Positions 46,742 through 56,015 of a stretch of 64,000 nt of DNA are shown piece after piece. The notes under the pieces were generated by a model, which ran no database searches, had not been told where the DNA came from, and saw nothing but the letters and a program-made list of their open reading frames with translations. How positions within the stretch are numbered: position 1 is the stretch's first letter; every line of letters begins with the position of its first letter. The translations under genes were made by a program, and so were the position numbers. The stretch covers positions 124,001-188,000 of the forward strand of contig CAWAGB010000008.1 in assembly GCA_963781555.1 (NCBI GenBank), written 5' to 3'. The stretch is from JAICQM01 sp963781555 (GTDB lineage Bacteria; Chloroflexota; Limnocylindria; QHBO01).

Positions 46742-48223
46742 TCAGCGGTTGGAGGCAGGTTCCGCAGGCAACGTCACGCGGAACGTCGATCCATCTCCGA
46801 GCCGGCTCGACACAGTGATATCGCCATCCATGGCGCGCAGCAGACCGCGCGCGGTATAGAGCCCGATCCCGCTGCCGTCGGGCACGGCCGCACGAGCGTC
46901 CTCGGAGCGGAAGAACTGGTCGAACGCACGGCGCTGGGTGGTGTCGCTCATGCCGCGCCCGTGGTCGCGGACCTCGACGGCCACCGATCGCTCGCCCGGT
47001 ACGATCCGGATCTCGATCTCGCTCCCCGCGGGCGAGTACTTGACGGCGTTGTCGAGGAGGGCCCAGAGCGCCTGCTCGAAGCGGTCGGGATCGCCGATCG
47101 CCAGATGCGGCTCGCCCTCTGTCAGCACCGAGAGATCGCGGTCGGCTCGCGAAGGGCGGCCCAGGTCCGGTCGACGATCGGTTCGATCCGGAAGACATCG
47201 CTGCGAGGAGTCAGCGCGCCGGACTCGAGGCGCGACATCGTCAGCAGCTGGCCGACCATGCGGCGCAGGCGGTCGGCCTGGTGGGCGATTGCGTCGAGAT
47301 CGCCATGTGCCTCGGGACCGAGCTCCTGCGCCGACTGAACCTCCTCCGCCAGCGCTCGGATGCTGGTCAGCGGGGTCTGGAGGTCATGGCTCACGCCGCG
47401 CAGGAAGTCGCTCTGGAGGCGTGCCAGGCGGTCCAGCTCCTCCGCCTGGCGCCGCACCCTGGCGTAGAGGAGGGCATGCTCGATGGCCATCCCGGCGTGC
47501 TGCCCCACCAGGCCGAGCAGCTCGCGCTCCGCCCGGGAGGGAGCGCCGCGTCCCTCGCGCGGTGCGATGAGGGCCGCATGCAGCTCCTCGGAGGCCGCGA
47601 CCTCGACCACCGCGAACGCGCCCCACGGCCCGTCGGCGAAGCGGACACCCGGAACATCCCCCTCGGATCCCTCGAGCGTCGTCGCCCAGGCGTGGACCTC
47701 CGAGATGGGGGCGGCCTCCGAGTCGGAAGCATAGACGCCAGTTGGGGAGCGTTGACTCGTCCACGGACCGCATCACCGCGAGTGTCCACGTCGGGTCGCT
47801 GGTGATCCCACGCGCTGCGTCGACCATCGATCGCACGACGGCTGGCGCGTCGAGGCTGATCGGCGCGAGACGTGACTGCGCCGCGAGCTCGGCGATCTGC
47901 CGGTTGCGCTCGTCGAGCGCCGCCGTGAGACGCCGCTGCGCGTCGCTGCCCGGGCCAGGGTCGGACGATTCGGCACCGTCCGCGGTGCCGCGCTCGGCCA
48001 GCTCCACCATCAGCCGCGCCTCGCCACCGAGAATGCGCGATGCGCCGACCGAGACCATGGCTGCCCAGACGACCGTGACGGCAGCTGCGATGACGAGGGT
48101 CGTGCCCATCCCAAGTCCTGCGACCAGGTCGGTCGCGAGGGTGTCGGCGACTGCGAATGCGACCAGGGGAGGCAGCGCGACCGCGACGAGGAACAGGAAG
48201 ACGCGACCTGTCGACCGACCCAT
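46742..48223 (-). CDS. Sensor histidine kinase with GAF-like domain (two frameshifts)
   Basis: About 493 residues after correction. Two N-terminal membrane helices (about 8-58), a GAF-like region, H-box FLRGVSHDLQTPLTS, and an ATPase domain (N-box ALWALLDNAVKYS; GRGM; GSGIGLYTARG). An extra C in the C-run near 47742 and a missing G near 47143 break the frame. Looks like a KdpD/PhoR-type kinase; partner is the response regulator 3 bp upstream. Confidence 0.88.
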
Positions 48224-48226
48224 CCG

Positions 48227-48925
48227 TCAGCCGGTCTCGGAGCTCAGGCGGTAACCCACGCCACGCTCCGTGAGCAGATAGCGCGGATGATCGGGGTCGA
48301 GCTCCAGCTTGCGACGCAGGCGCCGCACGGTGACCCAGACGTACGACGGATCCGCACCGTCGGAATCGGCCCAGACACGCTCCAGGATCGAGTCCGTGGT
48401 CACCACCCTGTCGATCGAGGCGATCAGCAGCTGGAGGAGACGGGTCTCTACCGGCGTGAGGGCGTGGTCGCCGGTGGGCGTCGTGAGACGCTTCTTGGCC
48501 AGGTCGATCTCCACGTCGCCGTTGCCGAGCGACACGTTGGGTCGTCCGCTCGACGTGCGGCGCAGGACGCGCTGGATGCGTGCGACCAGCTCGTCCGGGT
48601 CGAACGGCTTGGTGATGTAGTCCTCGGCGTACTCCTCGAGGGCCCGGACTTTCGCCTCGGATGCGTCCACGGCCGAGAGGAAGATGATCGGCAGGTCGGC
48701 AATGCGCTTGATGCGACGGGACAGCTCAAACCCATCCATGCCCGGCATCATGAGATCGACGACCAGGAGGGCAGGCCAGCCTCGTTCGAGGGATGCCAGG
48801 GCGCCCTGTCCGCTCGGTGCGGTCCGAACGTCGAAGCCCTCGCGCGCCAGGCGGCGCGCGAGGACTGACAGGATGGTGGGGTCATCGTCGACCAGCAGGA
48901 TCGCGGGTCGGATGAGGGTGGTCAT
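48227..48925 (-). CDS. OmpR-family response regulator
   Basis: 232 residues. Receiver with DDDP, phosphate-acceptor D in VVDLMMPGMDG and KPFDPDEL, then a winged-helix domain (LTPVETRLLQLL; SYVWVTVRRLRRKLE; GVGYRL). Lies between the tad export genes and the kinase, so it may control the pilus or respond to its state. Confidence 0.92.
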   Translation of the reverse strand: MTTLIRPAILLVDDDPTILSVLARRLAREGFDVRTAPSGQGALASLERGWPALLVVDLMMPGMDGFELSRRIKRIADLPIIFLSAVDASEAKVRALEEYAEDYITKPFDPDELVARIQRVLRRTSSGRPNVSLGNGDVEIDLAKKRLTTPTGDHALTPVETRLLQLLIASIDRVVTTDSILERVWADSDGADPSYVWVTVRRLRRKLELDPDHPRYLLTERGVGYRLSSETG

Positions 48926-48935
48926 CTGCGGACGG

Positions 48936-49856
48936 CTAGAGGCCGGAGTTGCCTCCCATGATCGTGACCACCGCCGGCCCGAGGATCACGATGAAGATGG
49001 TCGGGAAGATGCAGCCGACCATCGGGAACAGCATCTTGACCGGTGCCTTCGCCGCCGCCTCTTCCGCTCGCTGGCGTCGCAGGATGCGAAGCTGGTTCGA
49101 CTGGATCTGGAGCACCTTGGCGATCGGCACGCCGAGCTGTTCCGCCTGCACGATCGCCCCGATGAAGTTGGCAACCGGCGGTGCGTCGCAGCGCTTGACG
49201 ATGTCGCGCAGCGCCTCGCGGCGCGTGCGTCCCATGCGCACCTCGGCGAGCGCCTGGCGATACTCGTCGATCAGCGGGCCTTCCATCTTCTCGACCACTT
49301 TGGCGAGGGCTGCATCGAACCCGAGGCCGGCCTCCACGGAGATGGTCAGCAGGTCCAGGGCGTCCGGCAGCTGGAGGACCATGGCCTCTGAGCGCGCCTT
49401 GATGCGGCGCCCAAGCCAGAACTCCGGTGCCATGAATCCGAGCCCCAGTCCGAGCATCGCGAACAGGAAGCCGAGCGCGGGCTCCTGGAGCAGCAGGGTG
49501 CCGAGCAGGAACAGGACGATCGCGAAGATGATCGCGAAGAGGATCTTCACGCCCATCCAGTCGGCGCCGCGGAGGCCGCCGGGATAGCCGGCCTTCTCGA
49601 GCTTGGCGTCCGTGCGCGCGATGACGCCGCCCTGGTCGCCCCGACGTCCGAACTTGGACAGGCGCTTGATGAGGGGGCGAACTGTCCGCTCGTAGAACGG
49701 CTGGTTGAGCTCGTACTCCTCGAGCGTCTTGGGTTGAACGACCAGCTGGCTCAGCCGCGCCTGCACGGCGTCCTGTGGCGGCTTGGCCGCCAGGCCGTAC
49801 GTGATGAGCAGGACCGCAGCGGCGGCGATGATGGCGATGATGATTTCAGGCTGCAT
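48936..49856 (-). CDS. tadC: Tad pilus inner-membrane protein TadC
   Basis: 306 residues, T2SF domain, four membrane helices. QLPDALDLLTISVEAGLGFDAAL and MLFPMVGCIFPTIFIVILGPA are typical. Works with TadB as the pilus platform. Confidence 0.92.
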   Translation of the reverse strand: MQPEIIIAIIAAAAVLLITYGLAAKPPQDAVQARLSQLVVQPKTLEEYELNQPFYERTVRPLIKRLSKFGRRGDQGGVIARTDAKLEKAGYPGGLRGADWMGVKILFAIIFAIVLFLLGTLLLQEPALGFLFAMLGLGLGFMAPEFWLGRRIKARSEAMVLQLPDALDLLTISVEAGLGFDAALAKVVEKMEGPLIDEYRQALAEVRMGRTRREALRDIVKRCDAPPVANFIGAIVQAEQLGVPIAKVLQIQSNQLRILRRQRAEEAAAKAPVKMLFPMVGCIFPTIFIVILGPAVVTIMGGNSGL

Positions 49857-49861
49857 GATGG

Positions 49862-50845
49862 CTAGACCTTAATGTCGACGATGCGGCGGATGAGCAGATA
49901 GCCGATGCCCATGCTGAACAGGCCGACGGCGAAGAACGATGACTCCCAGCGGGAGGCCGAAGAGCTCCGGCGGCTTGGTCAGCATGGCGCTGATGTAGCT
50001 GGGGCTGATCAGGAACAGGATTCCAGCCAGGCCAACCGGCAGCAGGGTGATGACATACCCGCTGTACCGCTGCATGGCAGTCAGCGTCTGGATCTCGCCC
50101 TGGATGCGGATGCGCTCCCGGATGGTGAACGCGATCGAATCCAGGATGGTGGCCAGATTGCCGCCAACCTGGGATTGGATGTTGATGGCGGTGACCATCA
50201 GCTCCAGGTCCTCGCTGTCGACGCGGCGCGAGAGGTTGTTCAGGGCCGGCTGAAGCGCCATGCCCAGGCTCATCTCGCGGACCACGCGCTCGAACTCCTC
50301 GCTGATCGGCGGCTGACCCTCGCGCGTCACGAGCTCGATGCCCTGCAGGAACGATGATCCGGCGCGCAGCGAGTTGGCGAGCAGGGTGATCGTGTCAGGG
50401 AGCTGTTCCTTGAAGCGGCTTCAGGCGCTTGCCCTGCCGCCGCCGAGGTAGAAGCGCGGGAACCAGAGGCCGATCAGAAAGCGACGGCGAGCGCCACTGG
50501 ATTCTGCAGGGCGGAGAAGATGATGCCGAGTGCGAACGCCATGGCCACGAAGAGCACCGGCGAGATGGCCCAGAAGATGAGGAACTCGGCGGGTCGCAGC
50601 TTCAGGTCGGCCCGCGCCAGCTCGATGGACAGCCGGGTCGCCAGGTCCTGTCCCTCGATCGCACGGGAAAGCCCGGTGACCAGGGCGGACTCGCGCGGCC
50701 CATCGGCCGGGATATCCATCCCCTGGGCGGATGCGTAACGCTCGAGCCGGCTGGCGACGCCGCTGGAGCCGCCGCTCATCGAGATGCCGATGGCGATGAA
50801 GACGACTGCGAGCGCCGCAATCGCGGCGATGACGATGGGCAGCAT
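49862..50845 (-). CDS. tadB: Tad pilus inner-membrane protein TadB (about four indels)
   Basis: About 327 residues. N-terminus with a membrane helix and SRLERYASAQG; T2SF domain QLPDTITLLANSLRAGSSFLQGI; C-terminal helices. Indels: one base missing near 50482, one missing and one extra within 50420-50450, and one extra T near 49943. The total length is still a multiple of three, as expected for compensating read errors. Confidence 0.88.
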
Positions 50846-50848
50846 CGG

Positions 50849-52297
50849 CTAGAAGGGGGATCCGAAGACGTTCGGCGGGAGGTGAATCCCGGACGTCTCG
50901 AACTTCTCGACGAACTTGGGGCGGATCCCGGTCGGCCGCAGCTTGCCCTGGATCTTGCCCTCGACGATGCCCGTCTGCTCGAACACGAAGATGTCCTGCA
51001 TGACGATGATGTCGCCTTCCATGCCCTGGACCTCGGTGATGTTGACGATCTTGCGGGAGCCGTCCTTGAGGCGGTTCTGGTGCACGATCAGGTCAACGGC
51101 CGATGCGATCTGCTCGCGGATCGCGCGCAGGGGCAGGTCCATGCCGGCCATGAGGACCATGGTCTCCAGGCGGCTGAGCATGTCGCGCGGGGTGTTGGCG
51201 TGGCCAGTCGACATGGAGCCGTCGTGGCCCGTGTTCATGGCCTGGAGCATGTCCAGCGCCTCGCCCGACCGGCACTCTCCGACGACGATGCGGTCGGGCC
51301 GCATGCGCAGGCAGTTGCGGACCAGCTCGCGGATGGGGATCGCGCCCTTGCCCTCGATGTTGGCGGGGCGTGACTCGAGCGTGATCACGTGCTCCTGGCG
51401 GAGCTGCAGCTCGGCGGCATCTTCCACGGTCACGATCCGCTCGTCGTCGGGGATGAACGACGAGAGGATGTTCAGCATGGTCGTCTTGCCCGAGCCAGTG
51501 CCGCCGGCCACGAAGATGTTCAGGCGGGCCCGTACACAGGCCTCCAGGAACTCGAACATCTCCGGTGTGGCAGTGCCGAAACGGACGAGATCCTCGACCG
51601 TGAACGGCGTTGCAGAGAACTTTCGGATGGTGATGACCGGCCCGACGAGCGAGAGCGGCGGGATGATCGCGTTGACGCGGGACCCGTCGGCGAGGCGCGC
51701 GTCGACCATCGGGCTCGACTCGTCGACGCGGCGGCCGATCGGCGCGATGATGCGCTGGATGATCTTCATCACGTGCTCGTCGTTCTGGAACGTCACGTTG
51801 GTGAGCTCCAGGCGACCCTCACGCTCGATGTAGACCTGCTGCGGCCCGTTGACCATCACCTCGGTGACGGTCTCGTCGCGGAGCAGTGGCTCCAGCGGTC
51901 CGAGGCCCAGGATCTCGTCGGTGATCTGCTCGAGCATCCGCACGCGCTCGGCGCGGGTGAGGGCCAGGCCCTCCTCGTCGGCGATCTTGCCGAAGAGCTG
52001 CTCGATCTGGCGACGCACCTCGACCTGGTTGGTCAGGTCCAGCTTGGGATCCAGCTCGTTGATGAGCCGGTTCTGGACCCGGTACTTCGCCTCGCGGAAC
52101 GACTCGCGGGCGGGCATGCTTCCGAGAAACGCGCGACCCGCACCGGCGCTCGGCGTGGGGGACGACGGCGGCCCGGTCGGAATGGTGGCCGGCGTGTTGG
52201 AACCCGGTGTCGCGGGCGCCGGTGCGCCGGGCGCGGCTGGCGTCTCGGTGGCCCCCTCGGCGGGTCGCGCCCGCTCGATCCTCTTCAACAACGACAT
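50849..52297 (-). CDS. tadA: Tad pilus ATPase TadA (CpaF)
   Basis: 482 residues. After a Pro/Ala-rich N-terminal stretch come the T2SE N-domain (DEILGLGPLEPLLRD) and the motor: Walker A AGGTGSGKTT, Asp box VTVEDAAELQL, Walker B RPDRIVVGECRSGEA and His box STGHANTP. Powers pilin assembly. ATG at 52297. Confidence 0.95.
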   Translation of the reverse strand: MSLLKRIERARPAEGATETPAAPGAPAPATPGSNTPATIPTGPPSSPTPSAGAGRAFLGSMPARESFREAKYRVQNRLINELDPKLDLTNQVEVRRQIEQLFGKIADEEGLALTRAERVRMLEQITDEILGLGPLEPLLRDETVTEVMVNGPQQVYIEREGRLELTNVTFQNDEHVMKIIQRIIAPIGRRVDESSPMVDARLADGSRVNAIIPPLSLVGPVITIRKFSATPFTVEDLVRFGTATPEMFEFLEACVRARLNIFVAGGTGSGKTTMLNILSSFIPDDERIVTVEDAAELQLRQEHVITLESRPANIEGKGAIPIRELVRNCLRMRPDRIVVGECRSGEALDMLQAMNTGHDGSMSTGHANTPRDMLSRLETMVLMAGMDLPLRAIREQIASAVDLIVHQNRLKDGSRKIVNITEVQGMEGDIIVMQDIFVFEQTGIVEGKIQGKLRPTGIRPKFVEKFETSGIHLPPNVFGSPF

Positions 52298-52317
52298 GAT
52301 GGCAGCGGTCCTTCCCC

Positions 52318-53544
52318 TTAGCGGCGGGCGAAGAGGCCCTTCTTGGGCTTCTCGGTGGCGGTTGAGCTGGATGGTTCGCCGGCGATGGTGCGGGCGAGCT
52401 TGACGATGTCGCGCGAGAGCGCGGCTTCCGGATGGGATACGACGAAGGGGACCCCCCGATTCACCGCCAGCACGGCAAGGCGACCGTCGGAGACGATCGT
52501 CCCGTCGATGGGCCGACGAATCGACGCCTCGACGTCGGAGATCCGGATCCCCTGAGCGCTGTCGGAACGGTTGATGACGAGCCGGAGCTTGCTCCGGTCG
52601 TACTCGAGCTGGTCGGCCACCTCCAGGAAGAGGCGGACGTTCTTGATGGTCGTGATCTCGAGTGCCGAGAGGACGATGATCTGATCGGCGGCATCCATCA
52701 CACCGAGGGTGTGATCGGTCAGCGCCGGGGGAAGGTCGACCACGACCCAATCGTGCGTCAGGCGCAGCAGGTCGATGATCTTGCGCAGGTACGCAGGCGT
52801 GACGAGGTCGGCGCCCTCGGGCGATGGCGGTGCGAGGAGCACGCGGATGCCCGTCGAGTGGTCGATGACCACCGAGTTGAGGAGGTCCGCATCCGGCTCG
52901 CCGCCCTCGACGGCATCGAGGACCGACCGGTTCTTCGGGTTCAGGTTGAGCAGCACGCCGACGTCACCGAACTGCAGGTTGGCGTCGACGAGGCAGACAC
53001 GGCCGCCGGTCTCGCCCTGGAGCGCCAGTGCGAGGTTGGTGGCGATGGTCGTCCGGCCGGCGCCGCCCTTCGGGCTGAAGACGGCCACCACCTGGTGGTC
53101 CTCCTCCGCCGTCTCGGGTCCGCCGGGGGTGGCCTTCGGGGTGACGGGAGCCGCCTGGAGCTGCTCACGGCGGCCCAGCTCACGCTCGAAGACGCGCTTG
53201 ATGGTGGTGGCGAACTCGTCGCCGCTGAACGGCTTGACGAGGAACTCGCGGGCACCGGCCGCGATGGCGCGGCGCAGCTGCTCGGCCTCGCCGTGGACGC
53301 TCATCATGATGATCGGGCTGCCGGGCAGCTGCTGGGAGATGACCTCCGCAGCAGCCACGCCGTCCATGCCCGGCATGTTGATGTCCATGACGACGATGTC
53401 CGGACGCAGGTCCATGGCCTGTCGGATCGCATCCTCCCCGGATCCCGCCGTGGCGGCGACGTCGATCTCCTGGTCGAGGCTCAGCAGCCGCGTCAGGTGC
53501 TCGCGCGTCTCGGGGATGTCGTCGACGATCAGGACCTTGATCAC
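52318..53544 (-). CDS. cpaE: CpaE/TadZ localisation ATPase with intact receiver domain
   Basis: 408 residues. N-terminal CheY-like receiver (VLIVDDIPETREHL; VVMDINMPGMDG with the phospho-Asp kept; KPFSGDEF), then a ParA/MinD ATPase. Its deviant Walker A reads KGGAGRTT: the signature lysine is there but the P-loop lysine is arginine. Walker B VVVDLPPALTD is normal. Places the Tad machine in the cell. Confidence 0.92.
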   Translation of the reverse strand: MIKVLIVDDIPETREHLTRLLSLDQEIDVAATAGSGEDAIRQAMDLRPDIVVMDINMPGMDGVAAAEVISQQLPGSPIIMMSVHGEAEQLRRAIAAGAREFLVKPFSGDEFATTIKRVFERELGRREQLQAAPVTPKATPGGPETAEEDHQVVAVFSPKGGAGRTTIATNLALALQGETGGRVCLVDANLQFGDVGVLLNLNPKNRSVLDAVEGGEPDADLLNSVVIDHSTGIRVLLAPPSPEGADLVTPAYLRKIIDLLRLTHDWVVVDLPPALTDHTLGVMDAADQIIVLSALEITTIKNVRLFLEVADQLEYDRSKLRLVINRSDSAQGIRISDVEASIRRPIDGTIVSDGRLAVLAVNRGVPFVVSHPEAALSRDIVKLARTIAGEPSSSTATEKPKKGLFARR

Positions 53545-53582
53545 GTCACGTTCCTCGCTGGCTTCCCGGTGAGTGCGGCGCC

Positions 53583-54473
53583 CTAAGGCGTCGCACCCTC
53601 CTGGAGCTGCTGGACGATGTCAGGGATCGGCACGCCGAACTGCTCGACCAGGATATCGAGGGTGATACCGCTGGTCTCGACGGCCGGCGCTTCGTCATCC
53701 TCACCGGACCGCACGACGGCCGTCAGGTTGCCGACGATCGACAGGTCGTTCTGGACGAACTTCATGACCTCGGCGTCCTGGTCCGAGCCCGCGAAGATGA
53801 TGATCACGTTCTCGATCGGCGTCTGGGCGGCCGGGGTCTCCTGCCCCTCCACGGGGACCGGCTGAGCCGTCCTCTGGGCACTGACGTACAGGACGCGGCG
53901 ATTCTGGAGGACCGTCTTCACGGTTGGGGCAGCCTCGAGGCCCGGGATCGTCTCGAAGCGCCCGGGGGCGTTCGGGTCAGCCGCGGAATCGACGGTCGGC
54001 TGCAGGACGTTGATCTTCTGGGAGAGGATCACGTCGATGTGGTCGCCAGGCTGGACGAGGAAGTCGAGGCCGGTGACCCGCTCCACCTGGAAGCCGATCG
54101 CGCGCTCGCCGGGGAGGAGTGCTGTGGTGAGGTCGATCAGCTGGTTCGTGCCGAGGCCGATTGTCTCGCCACTGACCTGCGAGCCGGCCGGCACGTTGAA
54201 GAGCGACGCGCGACCGCCGACCTGGGACGGGTCTGGGAGTCGGGTGCCGACGACCGCAGTGGGCTCGACCTCCGTCTTCTCGACCATGTCCGGTGTGATC
54301 GGATCACCGATGGCGATGTCATCGATCGCGGTCAGGACAGTGACCGTCGTCTTCTCCGTCGGCGTGCCACCCCCGCCACCCCCGGCGTTGTTGAGGACGA
54401 CGACGATGCCGACGAATGCCAGCACGGCCAGCAGCACGCCGACCAGGATCACCAGGCGATTTGATCGCTTCAC
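53583..54473 (-). CDS. cpaB: Tad pilus assembly protein CpaB (RcpC)
   Basis: 296 residues. One N-terminal membrane helix (about 7-27), SAF domain (AIDDIAIGDPITPDMVEK; SLFNVPAGSQVSGE), and LDFLVQPGDHIDVIL. Periplasmic or extracytoplasmic pilus-base protein; in a single-membrane cell it may contact the wall. Confidence 0.9.
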   Translation of the reverse strand: MKRSNRLVILVGVLLAVLAFVGIVVVLNNAGGGGGGTPTEKTTVTVLTAIDDIAIGDPITPDMVEKTEVEPTAVVGTRLPDPSQVGGRASLFNVPAGSQVSGETIGLGTNQLIDLTTALLPGERAIGFQVERVTGLDFLVQPGDHIDVILSQKINVLQPTVDSAADPNAPGRFETIPGLEAAPTVKTVLQNRRVLYVSAQRTAQPVPVEGQETPAAQTPIENVIIIFAGSDQDAEVMKFVQNDLSIVGNLTAVVRSGEDDEAPAVETSGITLDILVEQFGVPIPDIVQQLQEGATP

Positions 54474-54540
54474 GAAAAGTTCCCCTTAGCAGCTCGGGAC
54501 GAAGATGTGAATGAGGTCTGGATTGGCAGCCGGTTGTGAC

Positions 54541-54550
54541 TGCGGTCAAC
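54541..54550. promoter_or_regulatory. TGCGGTCAAC motif upstream of cpaB
   Basis: Minus strand reads GTTGACCGCA, containing a -35-like TTGACC. Also at 55044 (Flp) and 57135 (DegS-type kinase). Confidence 0.45.
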
Positions 54551-54647
54551 AGTCTAGGACTTGCGTCCAGCGACAGACGAGCGGACTTGTGGGTTACCCG
54601 CCAGTACTATCCGCACCGCGTCCACGCCAATCGATCCGGAGGCACAA

Positions 54648-54679
54648 GAAAGCCCCCGGGATTGCTCCCGGGGGCTTTC
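54648..54679 (-). terminator. Intrinsic terminator after the Flp pilin gene
   Basis: Perfect 14-bp stem GAAAGCCCCCGGGA / TCCCGGGGGCTTTC with a 4-base loop; on the minus strand it is followed by TTGT. It separates the pilin from the cpaB operon and can raise pilin mRNA relative to the rest. Confidence 0.9.
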
Positions 54680-54696
54680 GTGAGGTTGGCGGGAAT

Positions 54697-54885
54697 CTAG
54701 CTGCCAGCCAGGTTCGAGCCGACGTTCTGGAAGATGCGGCTGACGATCGGGCCCAGGAAGAGCAGGGCGACGATCACGATGATCGCGATGAGGGCAAGGA
54801 GCAGACCGTACTCAACGAGCGTCTGGCCCTCCTCATCGTCGCTGCGGAAGCGGTCGATAAGATTGCTGATGAACAACTGAATCAT
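54697..54885 (-). CDS. flp: Flp/Fap-type major pilin
   Basis: 62 residues: short leader, EEGQTLVEYGLLLALIAIIV with the prepilin-peptidase pattern G|QTLVEY, hydrophobic helix, short C-terminus. Single copy with its own upstream region and terminator. No prepilin peptidase (TadV/CpaA) gene is in the window. Confidence 0.93.
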   Translation of the reverse strand: MIQLFISNLIDRFRSDDEEGQTLVEYGLLLALIAIIVIVALLFLGPIVSRIFQNVGSNLAGS

Positions 54886-54986
54886 GTGGATGGGGACCTC
54901 CTTTCCAAGAAGATTTCGGCGGCAGCGTATGCGTGCCTAACGAGAAGTGAAATGACCCGTTAGTCCCACTCGGCCGACGCAGGGCC

Positions 54987-54994
54987 GTACCTTG
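54987..54994. promoter_or_regulatory. GTACCTTG motif upstream of flp
   Basis: Minus strand CAAGGTAC, about 100 bp before the pilin start. Confidence 0.4.
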
Positions 54995-55043
54995 CGTCAC
55001 GCCCATTCGCTTGTCAAGGCCCGCTAACGCTCTGCGTGTGTAC

Positions 55044-55053
55044 TGCGGTCAAC
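55044..55053. promoter_or_regulatory. TGCGGTCAAC motif upstream of flp
   Basis: Second copy of the motif at 54541; about 160 bp before the pilin start. Confidence 0.45.
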
Positions 55054-55071
55054 GTTCGCGGCACATGAAGA

Positions 55072-55101
55072 GGGAGCCGCGCCTGCTGCAGCGCGGCTCC
55101 C
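55072..55101 (-). terminator. GC-rich hairpin downstream of the response regulator
   Basis: GGGAGCCGCGC / GCGCGGCTCCC, 11-bp perfect stem with 8-base loop. Without a T-run; terminator or RNA-stabilising hairpin. Confidence 0.55.
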
Positions 55102-55121
55102 ACACCGGAGGGAGGAGACCC

Positions 55122-55149
55122 GGGAACCGTTCCCCTGGAGCCGGTTCCC
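55122..55149. repeat. Hairpin GGGAACCG / CGGTTCCC
   Basis: 8-bp perfect arms, 12-base loop, next to the previous hairpin. Confidence 0.5.
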
Positions 55150-55277
55150 GATATGAAGGCCGTCGCGGATACCCGCGAACGACGTGCCGTGATGATGTGC
55201 CTGGCCTGCAGGATCGGGAATGGAACTCCCGTACCCCGCGCGAGCGGTACGAGCGGCGGCGGCCGCCCGATCGCGGC

Positions 55278-56015
55278 TCAGTCCTCCGGGATCTTGATCC
55301 AGCCCTGGCGCATCGCGTACACGACGGCCTGGGTGCGGTCGTTCACCGACAGCTTGCGCAGGATGGACGACATGTGGTTCTTGACCGTCTGCTCGCTGAT
55401 GGACAGCGCGTAGGCGACCTGCTTGTTCGTCATGCCCTGCGCGATGTTGTCGAGGATCTCGACCTCGCGCGGTGACAGCGGGGCAAAGATCGGCTGGGCG
55501 TCGTTGCCGTAGACGGCAAGCTCGCGGAACTCCTTGAGGACGCGAGACGCCACGGCCGGCTTGCTGAACACCTTGTCGTTGATGAGGTACTCGCCCGAGC
55601 GGACGCGGCGGATGATGCCGATCAGGTCGGTCGGGTCGATGTCCTTGAGGACGTACGCCGCGGCGCCGGCCTTGATGGCGTCGAACAGCTGATCCTCATC
55701 GTCGTTGTTGGCCAGCACGATGACGCCGGTATGCGGCAGCTCGCGCTTCAGGCGCTGCGTCGTCTCGATCCCGTTGGGCGCCGGCAGACCAAGGTCCATC
55801 AGCACCACGTCCGGGGTCAGCGCCTCGACGACCTCGAGGGCCTCCCGGCCGGTGCCGGCCTCGCCGACCACCTCGATGTCCTCCTCCAGGTCCAGGATGT
55901 TGCGCACCCCGCGCCTGAAGAGGGTGTGACCGTCCACGATCACGACCCGGGTCTTGGCCCCCTGACCGCTGCGACGGTCGCCCCCGCGACGTCGCTCCTG
56001 TTCGGTGTCCGTCAT
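55278..56015 (-). CDS. NarL/FixJ-family response regulator
   Basis: 245 residues. Receiver (VVIVDGHTLFRRGV; phospho-Asp in VLMDLGLPAPNG) and LuxR-type HTH (LSPREVEILDNIAQGMTNKQ; SEQTVKNHMSSILRKL). ATGA overlap with its kinase. Next to the pilin gene; likely regulator of the tad locus. Confidence 0.93.
   Translation of the reverse strand: MTDTEQERRRGGDRRSGQGAKTRVVIVDGHTLFRRGVRNILDLEEDIEVVGEAGTGREALEVVEALTPDVVLMDLGLPAPNGIETTQRLKRELPHTGVIVLANNDDEDQLFDAIKAGAAAYVLKDIDPTDLIGIIRRVRSGEYLINDKVFSKPAVASRVLKEFRELAVYGNDAQPIFAPLSPREVEILDNIAQGMTNKQVAYALSISEQTVKNHMSSILRKLSVNDRTQAVVYAMRQGWIKIPED

Larger units (their letters stand above)
54886..55277. other. 392-bp regulatory gap between response regulator and Flp pilin
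   Basis: No gene seen. It holds, in minus-strand order, hairpins at 55122-55149 and 55072-55101, the TGCGGTCAAC motif (55044-55053) and GTACCTTG (54987-54994). It probably contains the end of the response-regulator transcript and the pilin promoter with a long leader. Confidence 0.6.
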
